Shown here: positions 27,790-35,424 of the stretch, in pieces
How positions within the stretch are numbered: the first letter of the stretch is position 1
Layout: each line of letters begins with the position of its first letter
Assembly (NCBI GenBank): GCA_964411985.1
Contig: CAYPNF010000025.1
Span: forward strand, 56,388 to 120,387
Source: CAYPNF01 sp964411985
Lineage (GTDB): Bacteria; Verrucomicrobiota; Verrucomicrobiia; Limisphaerales; J093
Direction of reading: 5' to 3'
DNA: 64,000 bases
Translations under genes and position numbers: made by a program
Notes under the pieces: generated by a model
What the model was told of the DNA's origin: nothing
Databases searched by the model: none
The model's input: only the letters and a program-made list of their open reading frames with translations

Positions 27790-28275
27790 ATGAGCAAGAC
27801 GACTTCCAGAACGGCAGAGATTGCGGGAGAGGACGATGTCCTCAGTAGGCGCTTATTCGCGCGCGTAGCCTTGGGCGGGGTCGGGTTGTGCTATGCGGCT
27901 GCCATAGGTTATCCGGTCTACCGTTATCTCTCCTCCCCCGTCGAAAAGGCAGCCATCGCCGCTGCTGTCACCGAGATCACCCTCAAGGACGCCCACAAAC
28001 TGCCCATGGGAACCGCCCTGATGTTTAAGTTTGGATCCAGGCCGGGCATGCTGATTCACCACAAAGATGGAACATGGCTAGCCCTGACCGCCGTCTGCAC
28101 GCACTTAGGTTGCACGGTGCAGTATGAACCCGAGAAAGAGCGTATCTTCTGCGCCTGCCACGGTGGAGTTTACGATCCCAAGACCGGAAGCAACGTAAGC
28201 GGCCCCCCCCCCAAGCCCTTGAAGCCGTTTGTCGTCAAGGTCACTGAAACCGGAGTTGTTGTCTCGAAAGCCTGA
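27790..28275 (+). CDS. Rieske iron-sulphur protein
   Basis: A 161-residue membrane-anchored 2Fe-2S protein that takes electrons from quinol at the Qo site of cytochrome b. A hydrophobic anchor spans about residues 22-47 and follows the SRR segment, compatible with Tat export. The cluster motifs are CTHLGC (Cys103, His105, Cys108) and CACHGG (Cys121, Cys123, His124), then a GPPPKPLKPF proline loop. All cluster ligands and the disulphide cysteines are present. The ATG follows the previous stop directly and the cytochrome b gene starts five bases after its end, so the three are one transcription unit. Confidence 0.96.
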   Translation: MSKTTSRTAEIAGEDDVLSRRLFARVALGGVGLCYAAAIGYPVYRYLSSPVEKAAIAAAVTEITLKDAHKLPMGTALMFKFGSRPGMLIHHKDGTWLALTAVCTHLGCTVQYEPEKERIFCACHGGVYDPKTGSNVSGPPPKPLKPFVVKVTETGVVVSKA

Positions 28276-28280
28276 TTCCC

Positions 28281-29360
28281 ATGAAATCTCTTATTGGCTC
28301 GATGTATTCCTGGGTAGACGAGCGGCTTGGGCTAGATGAACTGCTTGACTTCGCGAAAAAGAAGACCGTACCCCAGCATCGACACTCCGCCTGGTATTAT
28401 TGGGGAGGCATATCGCTCTTCTTCTTCCTCGTGCAGGCGGTGACGGGAGTGCTGCTGCTTCTTTATTACCGCCCCGGACCCGAGGCCTATGATTCTGTTC
28501 GGCAGATCACGTACGATATCCACTTCGGCTGGCTCATCCGATCGGCCCACTCTTGGGCAGCCAACCTGATGATCGTCGCGATCTTTGTGCACATGTTCTC
28601 GGTGTACTTTATGAAAGCCTACCGCACTCCCCGGGAGTTCGGGTGGTGGAGTGGGATCTCTTTGCTCCTTCTGGCCATGGTGTTCGGGTTCAGTGGCTAC
28701 CTATTACCCATGAACGAGTTGGCCTATTTCGCCACCAAGGTCGGTCTTGAGATTCCGGCCTCCATGCCGGTGGTGGGCCCCATCATTGCTGATCTCGTCC
28801 GCGGCGGGCTGGAAGTGAACGAGTTCACCGTCCAACGCTTCTTTGCGCTGCACGTGGTCGTGCTTCCTGCCCTGTTCTTGCCGCTGCTCGGCTTCCACCT
28901 CTGGCTGGTACAAAGGCACGGCAACGCCGTTCCCCCCTCGGAGGAGGCCAAGCCTGTGGAAGACCGGGAGTCCATCCCTTTCTTCCCCAACTTCTTGATG
29001 AAAGACCTGGCGATGTGGCTGATCGCCCTCAACGTACTGGCGCTCCTGGCCTCACTGTTCCCTTGGGACCTCGGCCAGCCAGCGGACCCCTTGAAGCCCG
29101 CCCCACAAGGCATCCATCCCGAGTGGTACTTCATGAGTTCGTTTCAGGTCCTAAAGATCTTCGGTACGTTGTTCCGCGGCGCCGTGGGAGAGGCTCTGGG
29201 CATCATCATTTTCACGCTGGGACTCGTTCTGTGGCTTCTGGTCCCGCTGTTTGACCCCAACTCGGTGTCAGGCAAGAGAGGGAGACAGGCGGCCTACTTC
29301 GGATTATTCGTACTGGCGGTACTGGTCATCACCACCATCTGGGGATATCTCGCACTTTAA
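28281..29360 (+). CDS. Cytochrome b of a bc-type quinol oxidoreductase
   Basis: A 359-residue di-haem membrane subunit with about eight helices. The first haem ligand pair is in helix 2 as HSWAANLMIVAIFVH (H-x13-H). The pair in helix 4 is H-x14-H (HVVVLPALFLPLLGFH), the b6-type spacing. The Qo-site PEWY motif is intact in GIHPEWYFMSSFQ. The N- and C-terminal parts are fused, as in bc1, rather than split as in b6f. No cytochrome c1 or cytochrome f gene follows; the next gene instead joins a CydA-like domain to a haem-c domain. Quinol oxidation is well supported; the acceptor chain is inference. Confidence 0.95.
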   Translation: MKSLIGSMYSWVDERLGLDELLDFAKKKTVPQHRHSAWYYWGGISLFFFLVQAVTGVLLLLYYRPGPEAYDSVRQITYDIHFGWLIRSAHSWAANLMIVAIFVHMFSVYFMKAYRTPREFGWWSGISLLLLAMVFGFSGYLLPMNELAYFATKVGLEIPASMPVVGPIIADLVRGGLEVNEFTVQRFFALHVVVLPALFLPLLGFHLWLVQRHGNAVPPSEEAKPVEDRESIPFFPNFLMKDLAMWLIALNVLALLASLFPWDLGQPADPLKPAPQGIHPEWYFMSSFQVLKIFGTLFRGAVGEALGIIIFTLGLVLWLLVPLFDPNSVSGKRGRQAAYFGLFVLAVLVITTIWGYLAL

Positions 29361-29387
29361 CTGAAATACGACCACTTTATTGGCTCT

Positions 29388-30791
29388 ATGAACTATCCGT
29401 TCTGGGACGTTCCACATATCGGCAGTGGATGGGTGATCGGGATGATCGCCATCTTCCATATCATGATTTCCCATTTCGCGGTGGGCGGTGGGTTTTATCT
29501 TGTCATCGCTGAATCGAAGGCGCTTCGCGAAGGGCGGCGCGACTGGCTGATGGCCCTCCGCGGACACTCCAAGTTCTTCCTGATTCTCACGGGTGTTTTC
29601 GGGGCTGTGTCTGGGGTGGGTATTTGGTTTGCCATCGGCCTGGCCCATCCGGAGGCCACCAGCACCCTCATCCACAACTTCGTGTTTGGATGGGCCATCG
29701 AGTGGGTCTTCTTCATGGTTGAACTCACCACGGCCGCTGTCTACTACTACACTTGGGATCGGATTCCCGAAAAACAGCATCTGACGGTGGGCTGGGTTTA
29801 CGCGGGGGCCTCCCTGCTCACCCTGGTCATCATCAATGGCATTCTAACTTTCATGCTAACCCCGGGAGCCGCCTGGTTGGGAGTCGCGGGTACCGGGCAG
29901 GAAGCGAATTTCTTTTGGCAGGCCTTCTTCAACCCGACCTATTGGCCAAGCCTTTTCCTGCGCATTGTGGTGTGCATCTCGCTGGCCGGGATTTGGGCCC
30001 TGGTCACCTGCAGTCGGCTGGACGGAAAGGAATCGCCTGAACTCAAGACGGCCTTGGTGCGTTGGAGTTCGAAGTGGCTCATTCCCTCGTTCATCGCGAT
30101 GCCGTTTCTTCTAGCCTGGTATTTGTTCCAGGTGCCTGAGTCGCAACGAGCCTTGCTCCAACTCGGAATGTCCACTATTGGCACAGGGGCCTTCACCCAA
30201 CTGACGCGGGTCGTGCTCATTATTGTTATGACCTCCGCCACCATCGTTGGAGTCGTCTATTTCTTCGCCTGGAAATTCCCCAGAGACTTCAGTTTCGCCC
30301 ACTCCCTCGCGATCCTTTTCCTCGCCCTGGCGGCAACCGGATCCACCGAATACGCACGGGAGACCCTGCGCAAGCCCTATGTGATCGGTCAGCACATGTA
30401 CTCCAATGGCGTGCGGAAGAAGATGGTCGATCGATTCAACCAGGAGGGGTATCTGAAGAACAGCCTCTGGACTGGCGACGCAGTGGCCGCGGATCCAGCT
30501 TTTGCCAAGGGACAAGCCATGTTCCGAGGACAGTGCAAATCCTGCCACACGATCGACGCCTACCGCCCCATTGGAAAGTTGCTGGCCGGCCGCAATAAGG
30601 AGTCCATTGGAAGCCTGCTCGACATTCTTCATAAGAACCTGCCCGACTCCCCGTATCGGGCCTACATGCCTCCCCTCGTGGGGACCAAAGACGAAGTCGC
30701 GGCTCTCCGCGACTACCTCGCAACCCTGGTCAAACCGGAACCGGATGTAGTCAAGGACGCCCCCAAGAAGCCCTCCCTGGCGAGCCAATAG
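29388..30791 (+). CDS. CydA-like membrane protein fused to C-terminal cytochrome c
   Basis: A 467-residue protein with about nine membrane helices and a periplasmic haem-c domain. Helix 1 reads MIAIFHIMISHFAVGGG; His24 aligns with the b595 ligand of cytochrome bd subunit I. Near residue 320, STEYARETLRKPY resembles the CydA TE-x-GRQPW region. The C-terminal domain has CKSCH at 383-387 and a likely Met427 ligand in AYMPPLVG. No CydB follows. Divergent bd-superfamily proteins with added haem c are known, but the catalytic reaction of this one (oxygen reductase, electron relay or other) cannot be read. It sits 27 bases after cytochrome b and completes the operon. Confidence 0.82.
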   Translation: MNYPFWDVPHIGSGWVIGMIAIFHIMISHFAVGGGFYLVIAESKALREGRRDWLMALRGHSKFFLILTGVFGAVSGVGIWFAIGLAHPEATSTLIHNFVFGWAIEWVFFMVELTTAAVYYYTWDRIPEKQHLTVGWVYAGASLLTLVIINGILTFMLTPGAAWLGVAGTGQEANFFWQAFFNPTYWPSLFLRIVVCISLAGIWALVTCSRLDGKESPELKTALVRWSSKWLIPSFIAMPFLLAWYLFQVPESQRALLQLGMSTIGTGAFTQLTRVVLIIVMTSATIVGVVYFFAWKFPRDFSFAHSLAILFLALAATGSTEYARETLRKPYVIGQHMYSNGVRKKMVDRFNQEGYLKNSLWTGDAVAADPAFAKGQAMFRGQCKSCHTIDAYRPIGKLLAGRNKESIGSLLDILHKNLPDSPYRAYMPPLVGTKDEVAALRDYLATLVKPEPDVVKDAPKKPSLASQ

Positions 30792-30825
30792 CAGTGACTC
30801 GAGGCGAAGCGTTCGACCTTCTGAC

Positions 30826-30862
30826 AAGAAAAATGGGCTCCGGCGCGAACCGGAACCCACTT
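30826..30862 (-). terminator. Hairpin terminator between convergent genes
   Basis: TGGGCTCCGG (30834-30843) and CCGGAACCCA (30850-30859) pair at nine of ten positions around a 6-base loop. On the minus strand the stem is followed by TTTTTCTT, a good intrinsic terminator for the Gfo/Idh gene. On the plus strand only a short T-run follows, so it ends the respiratory operon less strongly. Confidence 0.6.
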
Positions 30863-30892
30863 TCCATTGACAGCATTTGACTCCGCGGAACT

Positions 30893-32218
30893 CTAGCTGA
30901 CGAGATAGGGGAGCTTCCACGGTGCTCGATACTTCGGACGAGCCAAGCGGTTCGCTTGCTCGTCACCTGCAATCTTCTCTTTCTGCGCATCCCAAACCAA
31001 CCGACGCCCACATCGCAGGGAAAGATTCCCCAAGTGCGCAACGGTGGAAATATGATGGCCCACCTCCAGGTTCTCCACGGGCTGTTTTCGCGAGCGGACA
31101 CAATCGAGAAAGTTGCGCACATGAGCCGGACGCGGGTCCACGCCTCCGGGAAACTTGGCTGGCTCCAACGCGTCCTTGCTAGGTTCCCGAATGATTTCCC
31201 ATCCACTGTCGTTGATCACCAAAGTGCCCTCCGTACCCGTGAAAGACATACCCCAGGGACGGTTGTAGAGCCCCAACCCGACGCTCACCTTGTGTTCCCA
31301 GACCAGGGTGTAGCTGGGGAATTCATACACCGTGATCTGTGTGTCGGGAGTTTCAGAGTTATCCTCCAACACGTACTTTCCACCACTGGACATGACCGCT
31401 TTGGGGGCCTCAGGTCCCATGGCCCAGAGCAGCACCTGGATCAGGTGCACCCCCCAGTCCGTCATCAACCCGCCCGCGTAGTCCCAAAACCAGCGGAAAT
31501 TGAAGTGGAACCGATTCGGATTGAAAGGCCTCATGGGAGCGGGTCCCAACCACATTTCGTAATCGACCCCCGGTGGGACCGACGCGTCCGCTGGACGCCC
31601 GATCGGTTTGATCCAATCGAGATAGGCCCAGGCGCGCACCAGCCCGACCTTGCCGAGTTTACCGGACTTAACGAAGTTGACCGCCTCCTCATACGTGGGG
31701 CTGCTGCGTCGCTGTGCCCCCATCTGCACGATGCGATTATGCTTTTTGGCGGCTTCCAACATCGCACGCCCCTCCGCAATGGTGGTCGCCAACGGTTTCT
31801 CAACGTAGATGTCCTTCCCTGCTTGGCACCCCAGGACGGTCGGCAACGCGTGCCAATGATCAGGCGTGGCAATCAGTAAAACATCCACATCCTTTCGATC
31901 CAGCACTCTGCGGAAGTCTCGGGTGGTCTCAGGCCTCTTCCCTGTCTTTTCCTCGGTTAGTTTGGCCGCCTCGGCCGTCTGCTTGTCATCCACATCACAC
32001 ACGACAGGGCAAACCACCTCTGGCGCGAGAAAGAAGGTCGCAAGATCTCCTTTTCCCATGCCCCCACACCCAATGAGGCCAACACGAATCTTATCGTTGG
32101 CTCCCACCGGCCCGACTGCATGCGCCCCCAGAGAAAAGCCAAGGCCTCCCCAGACGGCAGCGGTTCCCACACAACTCCCTGTGGTTCTTAAGAAACTCCT
32201 TCGATTAATGGTATTCAT
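30893..32218 (-). CDS. Tat-exported Gfo/Idh/MocA-family oxidoreductase
   Basis: A 441-residue NAD(P)-dependent oxidoreductase acting on a sugar or polyol. The N-terminus NRRSFLRTTG is a twin-arginine signal and is followed by an Ala/Gly-rich hydrophobic stretch. The Rossmann motif is GLIGCGGMGKG and the family lysine lies in VEKPLATT. A C-terminal sugar-binding domain has GGLMTDWGVHLIQ. Exported members are abundant in Verrucomicrobia and Planctomycetes, where they are thought to act on polysaccharide-derived sugars. ATG 32218 was chosen because it gives the Tat signal; the frame is open upstream without homology. The substrate is unknown. Confidence 0.92.
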   Translation of the reverse strand: MNTINRRSFLRTTGSCVGTAAVWGGLGFSLGAHAVGPVGANDKIRVGLIGCGGMGKGDLATFFLAPEVVCPVVCDVDDKQTAEAAKLTEEKTGKRPETTRDFRRVLDRKDVDVLLIATPDHWHALPTVLGCQAGKDIYVEKPLATTIAEGRAMLEAAKKHNRIVQMGAQRRSSPTYEEAVNFVKSGKLGKVGLVRAWAYLDWIKPIGRPADASVPPGVDYEMWLGPAPMRPFNPNRFHFNFRWFWDYAGGLMTDWGVHLIQVLLWAMGPEAPKAVMSSGGKYVLEDNSETPDTQITVYEFPSYTLVWEHKVSVGLGLYNRPWGMSFTGTEGTLVINDSGWEIIREPSKDALEPAKFPGGVDPRPAHVRNFLDCVRSRKQPVENLEVGHHISTVAHLGNLSLRCGRRLVWDAQKEKIAGDEQANRLARPKYRAPWKLPYLVS

Positions 32219-32362
32219 ACGGCAGCGGTAGTGTAGATCACCTCTCCACGCGCTGCCAAGTGAAAGCCATCTGAAATGCGGCGGCGGGCACCGTAAGGCG
32301 ACTCCCATGCTGCGCGAGATTCCAGAAGCTGTTCCTGCAGGAATCCCAAGTCACGCCCCGGT

Positions 32363-33454
32363 TCAGGAAACAAACCGGTACCAATTGTCGCGTTGGCGTG
32401 GCTCGTAGCCCATATCCCGGATCAGGCGCTGCATGTCCGCCACCGACATCCGGAAACACGCGCCCGCCTGCGACACGACATTCTCCTCGATCATGATGCT
32501 TCCCAGATCGTTCGCGCCGAACTTGAGGGCCACTTGGCCGATGTCCGGTCCTTGGGTCACCCAGGAACTCTGCACATTCGGGAAATTGTCGAGATAGATC
32601 CGGCTCAATGCTTGGGTTCGAAGATACTCACTCCCGCCTGCCGTGGGAACCTTCAAACGGGTGTTCTCCGGTTGAAAGGTCCATCCAATGAAAGCCGTAA
32701 AGCCTCCCGTCCTGTCCTGCTGAGCGCGAATCCGATCAAAGTGCTCAATGCGGTCCTCCACGGTTTCCACATGCCCGAACATCATGGTGGCCGAGGAATT
32801 CAGCCCCAACCGGTGTGCCACATCCATCACTTCCAACCAATCACCCGACGTAGCCTTCAATGGCGAGATCCTCTTTCTCACACGGTCGACTAGAATCTCC
32901 CCTCCTCCACCCGGGATGGAGCCCAGGCCGGCTTCCATGAAGCGACGCAAAATCTCCTCCAGGGGCATCTGAAAAACTTCTCGGAAATGGATAAACTCAC
33001 TCGGGCTGAAGCCATGAATGTTGACGTGAGGGAACTTGGCTTTGATGTGGCTCAGCAAATCCAGATACCATTGTAGGGTCAGCTTGGGATGGTGCCCCCC
33101 CTGCAGCAGGATCTGGGTGCCCTGCAGATCGACGGTTTCCTGGATCTTCTGATCCATCTCCTCATGGGAGATCACGTAAGCATCGGCATCCCCTTCCACT
33201 CGGTAGAAAGCACAGAACTTGCAGTAGACGTTGCAAATGTTGGTGTAGTTGATGTTCCGGTCAACAATGTAGGTAACAATCTGGTTCCCTTGCCCTGCAT
33301 AAGCATCCTTCTTGGCCAGATGGCGGCGGCGGTCGGCCAAAGCCCCCAACTCCTCCAGGGGCAAACCATAAAGACGGAGGGCTTCCGCAGGATTGACGCG
33401 GGCGCCGTCCCAAACTCTCTGCAGCAGGCCGTCCAATGACGTGTCGTAAACCAT
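32363..33454 (-). CDS. mqnC: Cyclic dehypoxanthine futalosine synthase (radical SAM)
   Basis: A radical SAM enzyme of the futalosine route to menaquinone, making the cyclic intermediate from dehypoxanthine futalosine. The 363-residue product has the cluster motif CNVYCKFC, then GSIPGGGGEILVDRVR, and the MqnC-type end SSWVTQGPDIGQVALKFG with MIEENVVSQAG. The last segment favours MqnC over the related MqnE. Other mqn genes are not in the window. Its presence implies that this organism makes menaquinone, which bears on the quinol used by the bc-type operon nearby. The 144-base gap before the Gfo/Idh gene shows no clear feature. Confidence 0.92.
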   Translation of the reverse strand: MVYDTSLDGLLQRVWDGARVNPAEALRLYGLPLEELGALADRRRHLAKKDAYAGQGNQIVTYIVDRNINYTNICNVYCKFCAFYRVEGDADAYVISHEEMDQKIQETVDLQGTQILLQGGHHPKLTLQWYLDLLSHIKAKFPHVNIHGFSPSEFIHFREVFQMPLEEILRRFMEAGLGSIPGGGGEILVDRVRKRISPLKATSGDWLEVMDVAHRLGLNSSATMMFGHVETVEDRIEHFDRIRAQQDRTGGFTAFIGWTFQPENTRLKVPTAGGSEYLRTQALSRIYLDNFPNVQSSWVTQGPDIGQVALKFGANDLGSIMIEENVVSQAGACFRMSVADMQRLIRDMGYEPRQRDNWYRFVS

Positions 33455-33558
33455 GAGGGGAATCTAGAGCACGTCGGAGAGAAAAACAAACGAACGAAGC
33501 TTCGTCAGGCTGGGGGGAGCGACGGCAGATTCACCAGGTCAAGAGCCCGACCGATGGG

Positions 33559-33942
33559 CTATCGATCCAGGATCTGCAGCTGGAAGTCCCGGGAAAGCTT
33601 GCTGCCCTTTCGCGGTTGAGGCACTGCGTCGTACTCGTAGTCGATTTTGAATCGGTAGTTCAGGAAACGCTGCTGCGCAGGTACCGGGATCGATACTTCC
33701 CAGCGGTCGATCGTTTTCTCGGTTTTCTGCATGGGAAACGTCTCCATCCCGATGACCACATAGGGTTGGACGGTGTCCTTGCGCAAACTGCGCTGGCTGG
33801 TAGCAAAACTGGCTTCGATGGGATAGACCGCTTCGGGGCTGCGCACATGCTGCCTGGGGGTCAAGTTGGTAATGGTGGAGGAGCATCCTGCGAGGAACAG
33901 GACTAAGCCAAAACAACACGCCATCCGAAAGCTCTTAAGCAT
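33559..33942 (-). CDS. Small lipoprotein of unknown function
   Basis: A 127-residue product with a lipoprotein signal: a basic start, the hydrophobic CCFGLVLFLAGC segment, and the lipobox LAGC with the acylated cysteine at residue 20. The mature part is about 107 residues, rich in beta-prone and basic segments, with no motif I recognise. It is followed by about 100 bases to mqnC and lies 54 bases after the end of the glycosyltransferase gene on the same strand, so it may be co-transcribed with it. Confidence 0.75.
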   Translation of the reverse strand: MLKSFRMACCFGLVLFLAGCSSTITNLTPRQHVRSPEAVYPIEASFATSQRSLRKDTVQPYVVIGMETFPMQKTEKTIDRWEVSIPVPAQQRFLNYRFKIDYEYDAVPQPRKGSKLSRDFQLQILDR

Positions 33943-33996
33943 GGCTCTGGCTTACCGCAACTGCCGCGAGAAGTAAAGTTGGATATGGTGTTCACC

Positions 33997-35160
33997 TTAG
34001 TCCTGAGCAGCCTTCTGGGAATCCAGGATCCGCCCAAGGAACTCCCCGTATTTCCCTGCCAAGATATCCCAGTCCAAGGCCTGGGCATACTGTTTGGCAG
34101 CCAAGCTCATTCTCTGCCGAACGGCGCCGTTGCGCTCCAGGTCGAGAAGCGCTTCGCCATAGGCGGAGACATCGAAAGGGTCCACCTTGTGGCAGATGGA
34201 ATCCGGCAATTCGGACAACTCAGGAACTCCGAATAGGACGGTGGGCAGACCATAACAGCAGGCTTCAGCCAGCACCACGGGAGAGGCCTCAAAACGGGAT
34301 GGCATCAGCAAAAGTGAAGCCTCGGAGAGGAGTTGATGCTTCATAGCCCCAGCAACACGACCCACCCTGCGGACTCGCTCCCCCAGACCATGCTCAGAGA
34401 TCAAACGGTCCAGATGGGCTTCCGCGCTCGCCGTTCCGGACCCCGCGATCACCACGGGCAAGGTGGCCCGGTCACCGAGATACGATAAGGCCCCGAGCAG
34501 CAAGTCCAAACCCTTCTGTTCCACGTCGATTCGCCCGAGAAACAGCCAGTGTTTTTCGGTCCTTTGCACCGAGAGACTCACCAGGTCTTTGGGCACCCCG
34601 TTGGGAATCACAACCACTTCCGCCCGTGGGTTTGCCTGCCGGATCTCCGAGGCCAAGTATTCCGAAAGAGCGATAGCATACCGGTAGAAACGCAGCCCCG
34701 TGCGTTCAACCAAGTGGAACGGGAGCTTGTATTTTCGGCTCATCGCCCGACCCGCCATCACTTGGGTCAAAGCCACCACGGGTCGGGAAGTAAACAACGG
34801 AAGGCAAGCCGTGGAGAACGGGGGGGTGAGACTTTCCACCCAAATATCGAACCTGCGTCGCCTCACTTCGCGGAGGAGGCAAACCTGGAAAACCAACTGG
34901 GAGAGCTGCGGCCCCGCCCGTTCCGGACCGATGCGACAATACTGAACGCCCTCTCTGTCCTCGTCCTTGGCCCCTGGGTAACGGCCGGTGAGGACCGTGA
35001 CATCGCCAGAACCACCGAGCCGCTTTGCCACCTCGTGAATAGCCCGCGCCCCCCCACCCCCGTAGTAAGGATTGGACAGGTCATCGTAGTTCGAAAAAAT
35101 GATGGTCCGGCGGTTCACAAAGGGTCGATGTCTATCAAACGTCCTGCGGTTGTCCCACAA
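33997..35160 (-). CDS. GT4-family glycosyltransferase
   Basis: A 387-residue GT-B enzyme that transfers a sugar from a nucleotide donor. The N-terminal domain has the glycine-rich YYGGGGARAIHEVAKRL acceptor loop. The C-terminal domain has the donor-site segments VIPNGVP, WLFLGRIDVEQKGLDLLL and the E-x7-E motif EASPVVLAE. Such enzymes build exopolysaccharide, lipopolysaccharide or glycolipid; no other cell-envelope sugar genes are adjacent to narrow the role. There is no signal or membrane helix, so it is cytoplasmic or peripheral. The start at ATG 35160 leaves a 264-base spacer before the divergent lyase-like gene. Confidence 0.88.
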   Translation of the reverse strand: MWDNRRTFDRHRPFVNRRTIIFSNYDDLSNPYYGGGGARAIHEVAKRLGGSGDVTVLTGRYPGAKDEDREGVQYCRIGPERAGPQLSQLVFQVCLLREVRRRRFDIWVESLTPPFSTACLPLFTSRPVVALTQVMAGRAMSRKYKLPFHLVERTGLRFYRYAIALSEYLASEIRQANPRAEVVVIPNGVPKDLVSLSVQRTEKHWLFLGRIDVEQKGLDLLLGALSYLGDRATLPVVIAGSGTASAEAHLDRLISEHGLGERVRRVGRVAGAMKHQLLSEASLLLMPSRFEASPVVLAEACCYGLPTVLFGVPELSELPDSICHKVDPFDVSAYGEALLDLERNGAVRQRMSLAAKQYAQALDWDILAGKYGEFLGRILDSQKAAQD

Positions 35161-35366
35161 CTCCCGGTCTGCCGCAAGGAATCATCCTAGCAGCCGAAGC
35201 CTATCCACCGCTGGGAGAGAGAGAACCCGGAGTTTGGAGGGTTGAGCTATCAGTTCTTGGAGATGAATGTATACAAATTTCGAATTCGCCTTGATCTCCC
35301 AGCGGCACAACTCCTAGAGTCGCCGGGTTGAACCCGTGCGATTTCCAGCATTCGCTCTGTGTGACA

Positions 35367-35382
35367 GGTTGCCCCGGCAACC
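35367..35382. promoter_or_regulatory. 16-bp palindrome upstream of the tryptophanase-like gene
   Basis: GGTTGCC (35367-35373) and GGCAACC (35376-35382) are exact reverse complements separated by two bases. The site lies 42 bases before the chosen start codon. The short spacer suits a dimeric protein operator better than an RNA hairpin. Nothing else is recognised in the 264-base spacer. Confidence 0.3.
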
Positions 35383-35424
35383 CCGGTGTTCATTTACTCA
35401 GCTCATAAACCAAAAAGATCCATC

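Noticed and set aside
28281..29360. Cytochrome b6 of a b6f complex
   Set aside because: The H-x14-H spacing is b6-like, but the protein includes the PEWY half that is separate in b6f, and no cytochrome f is present.
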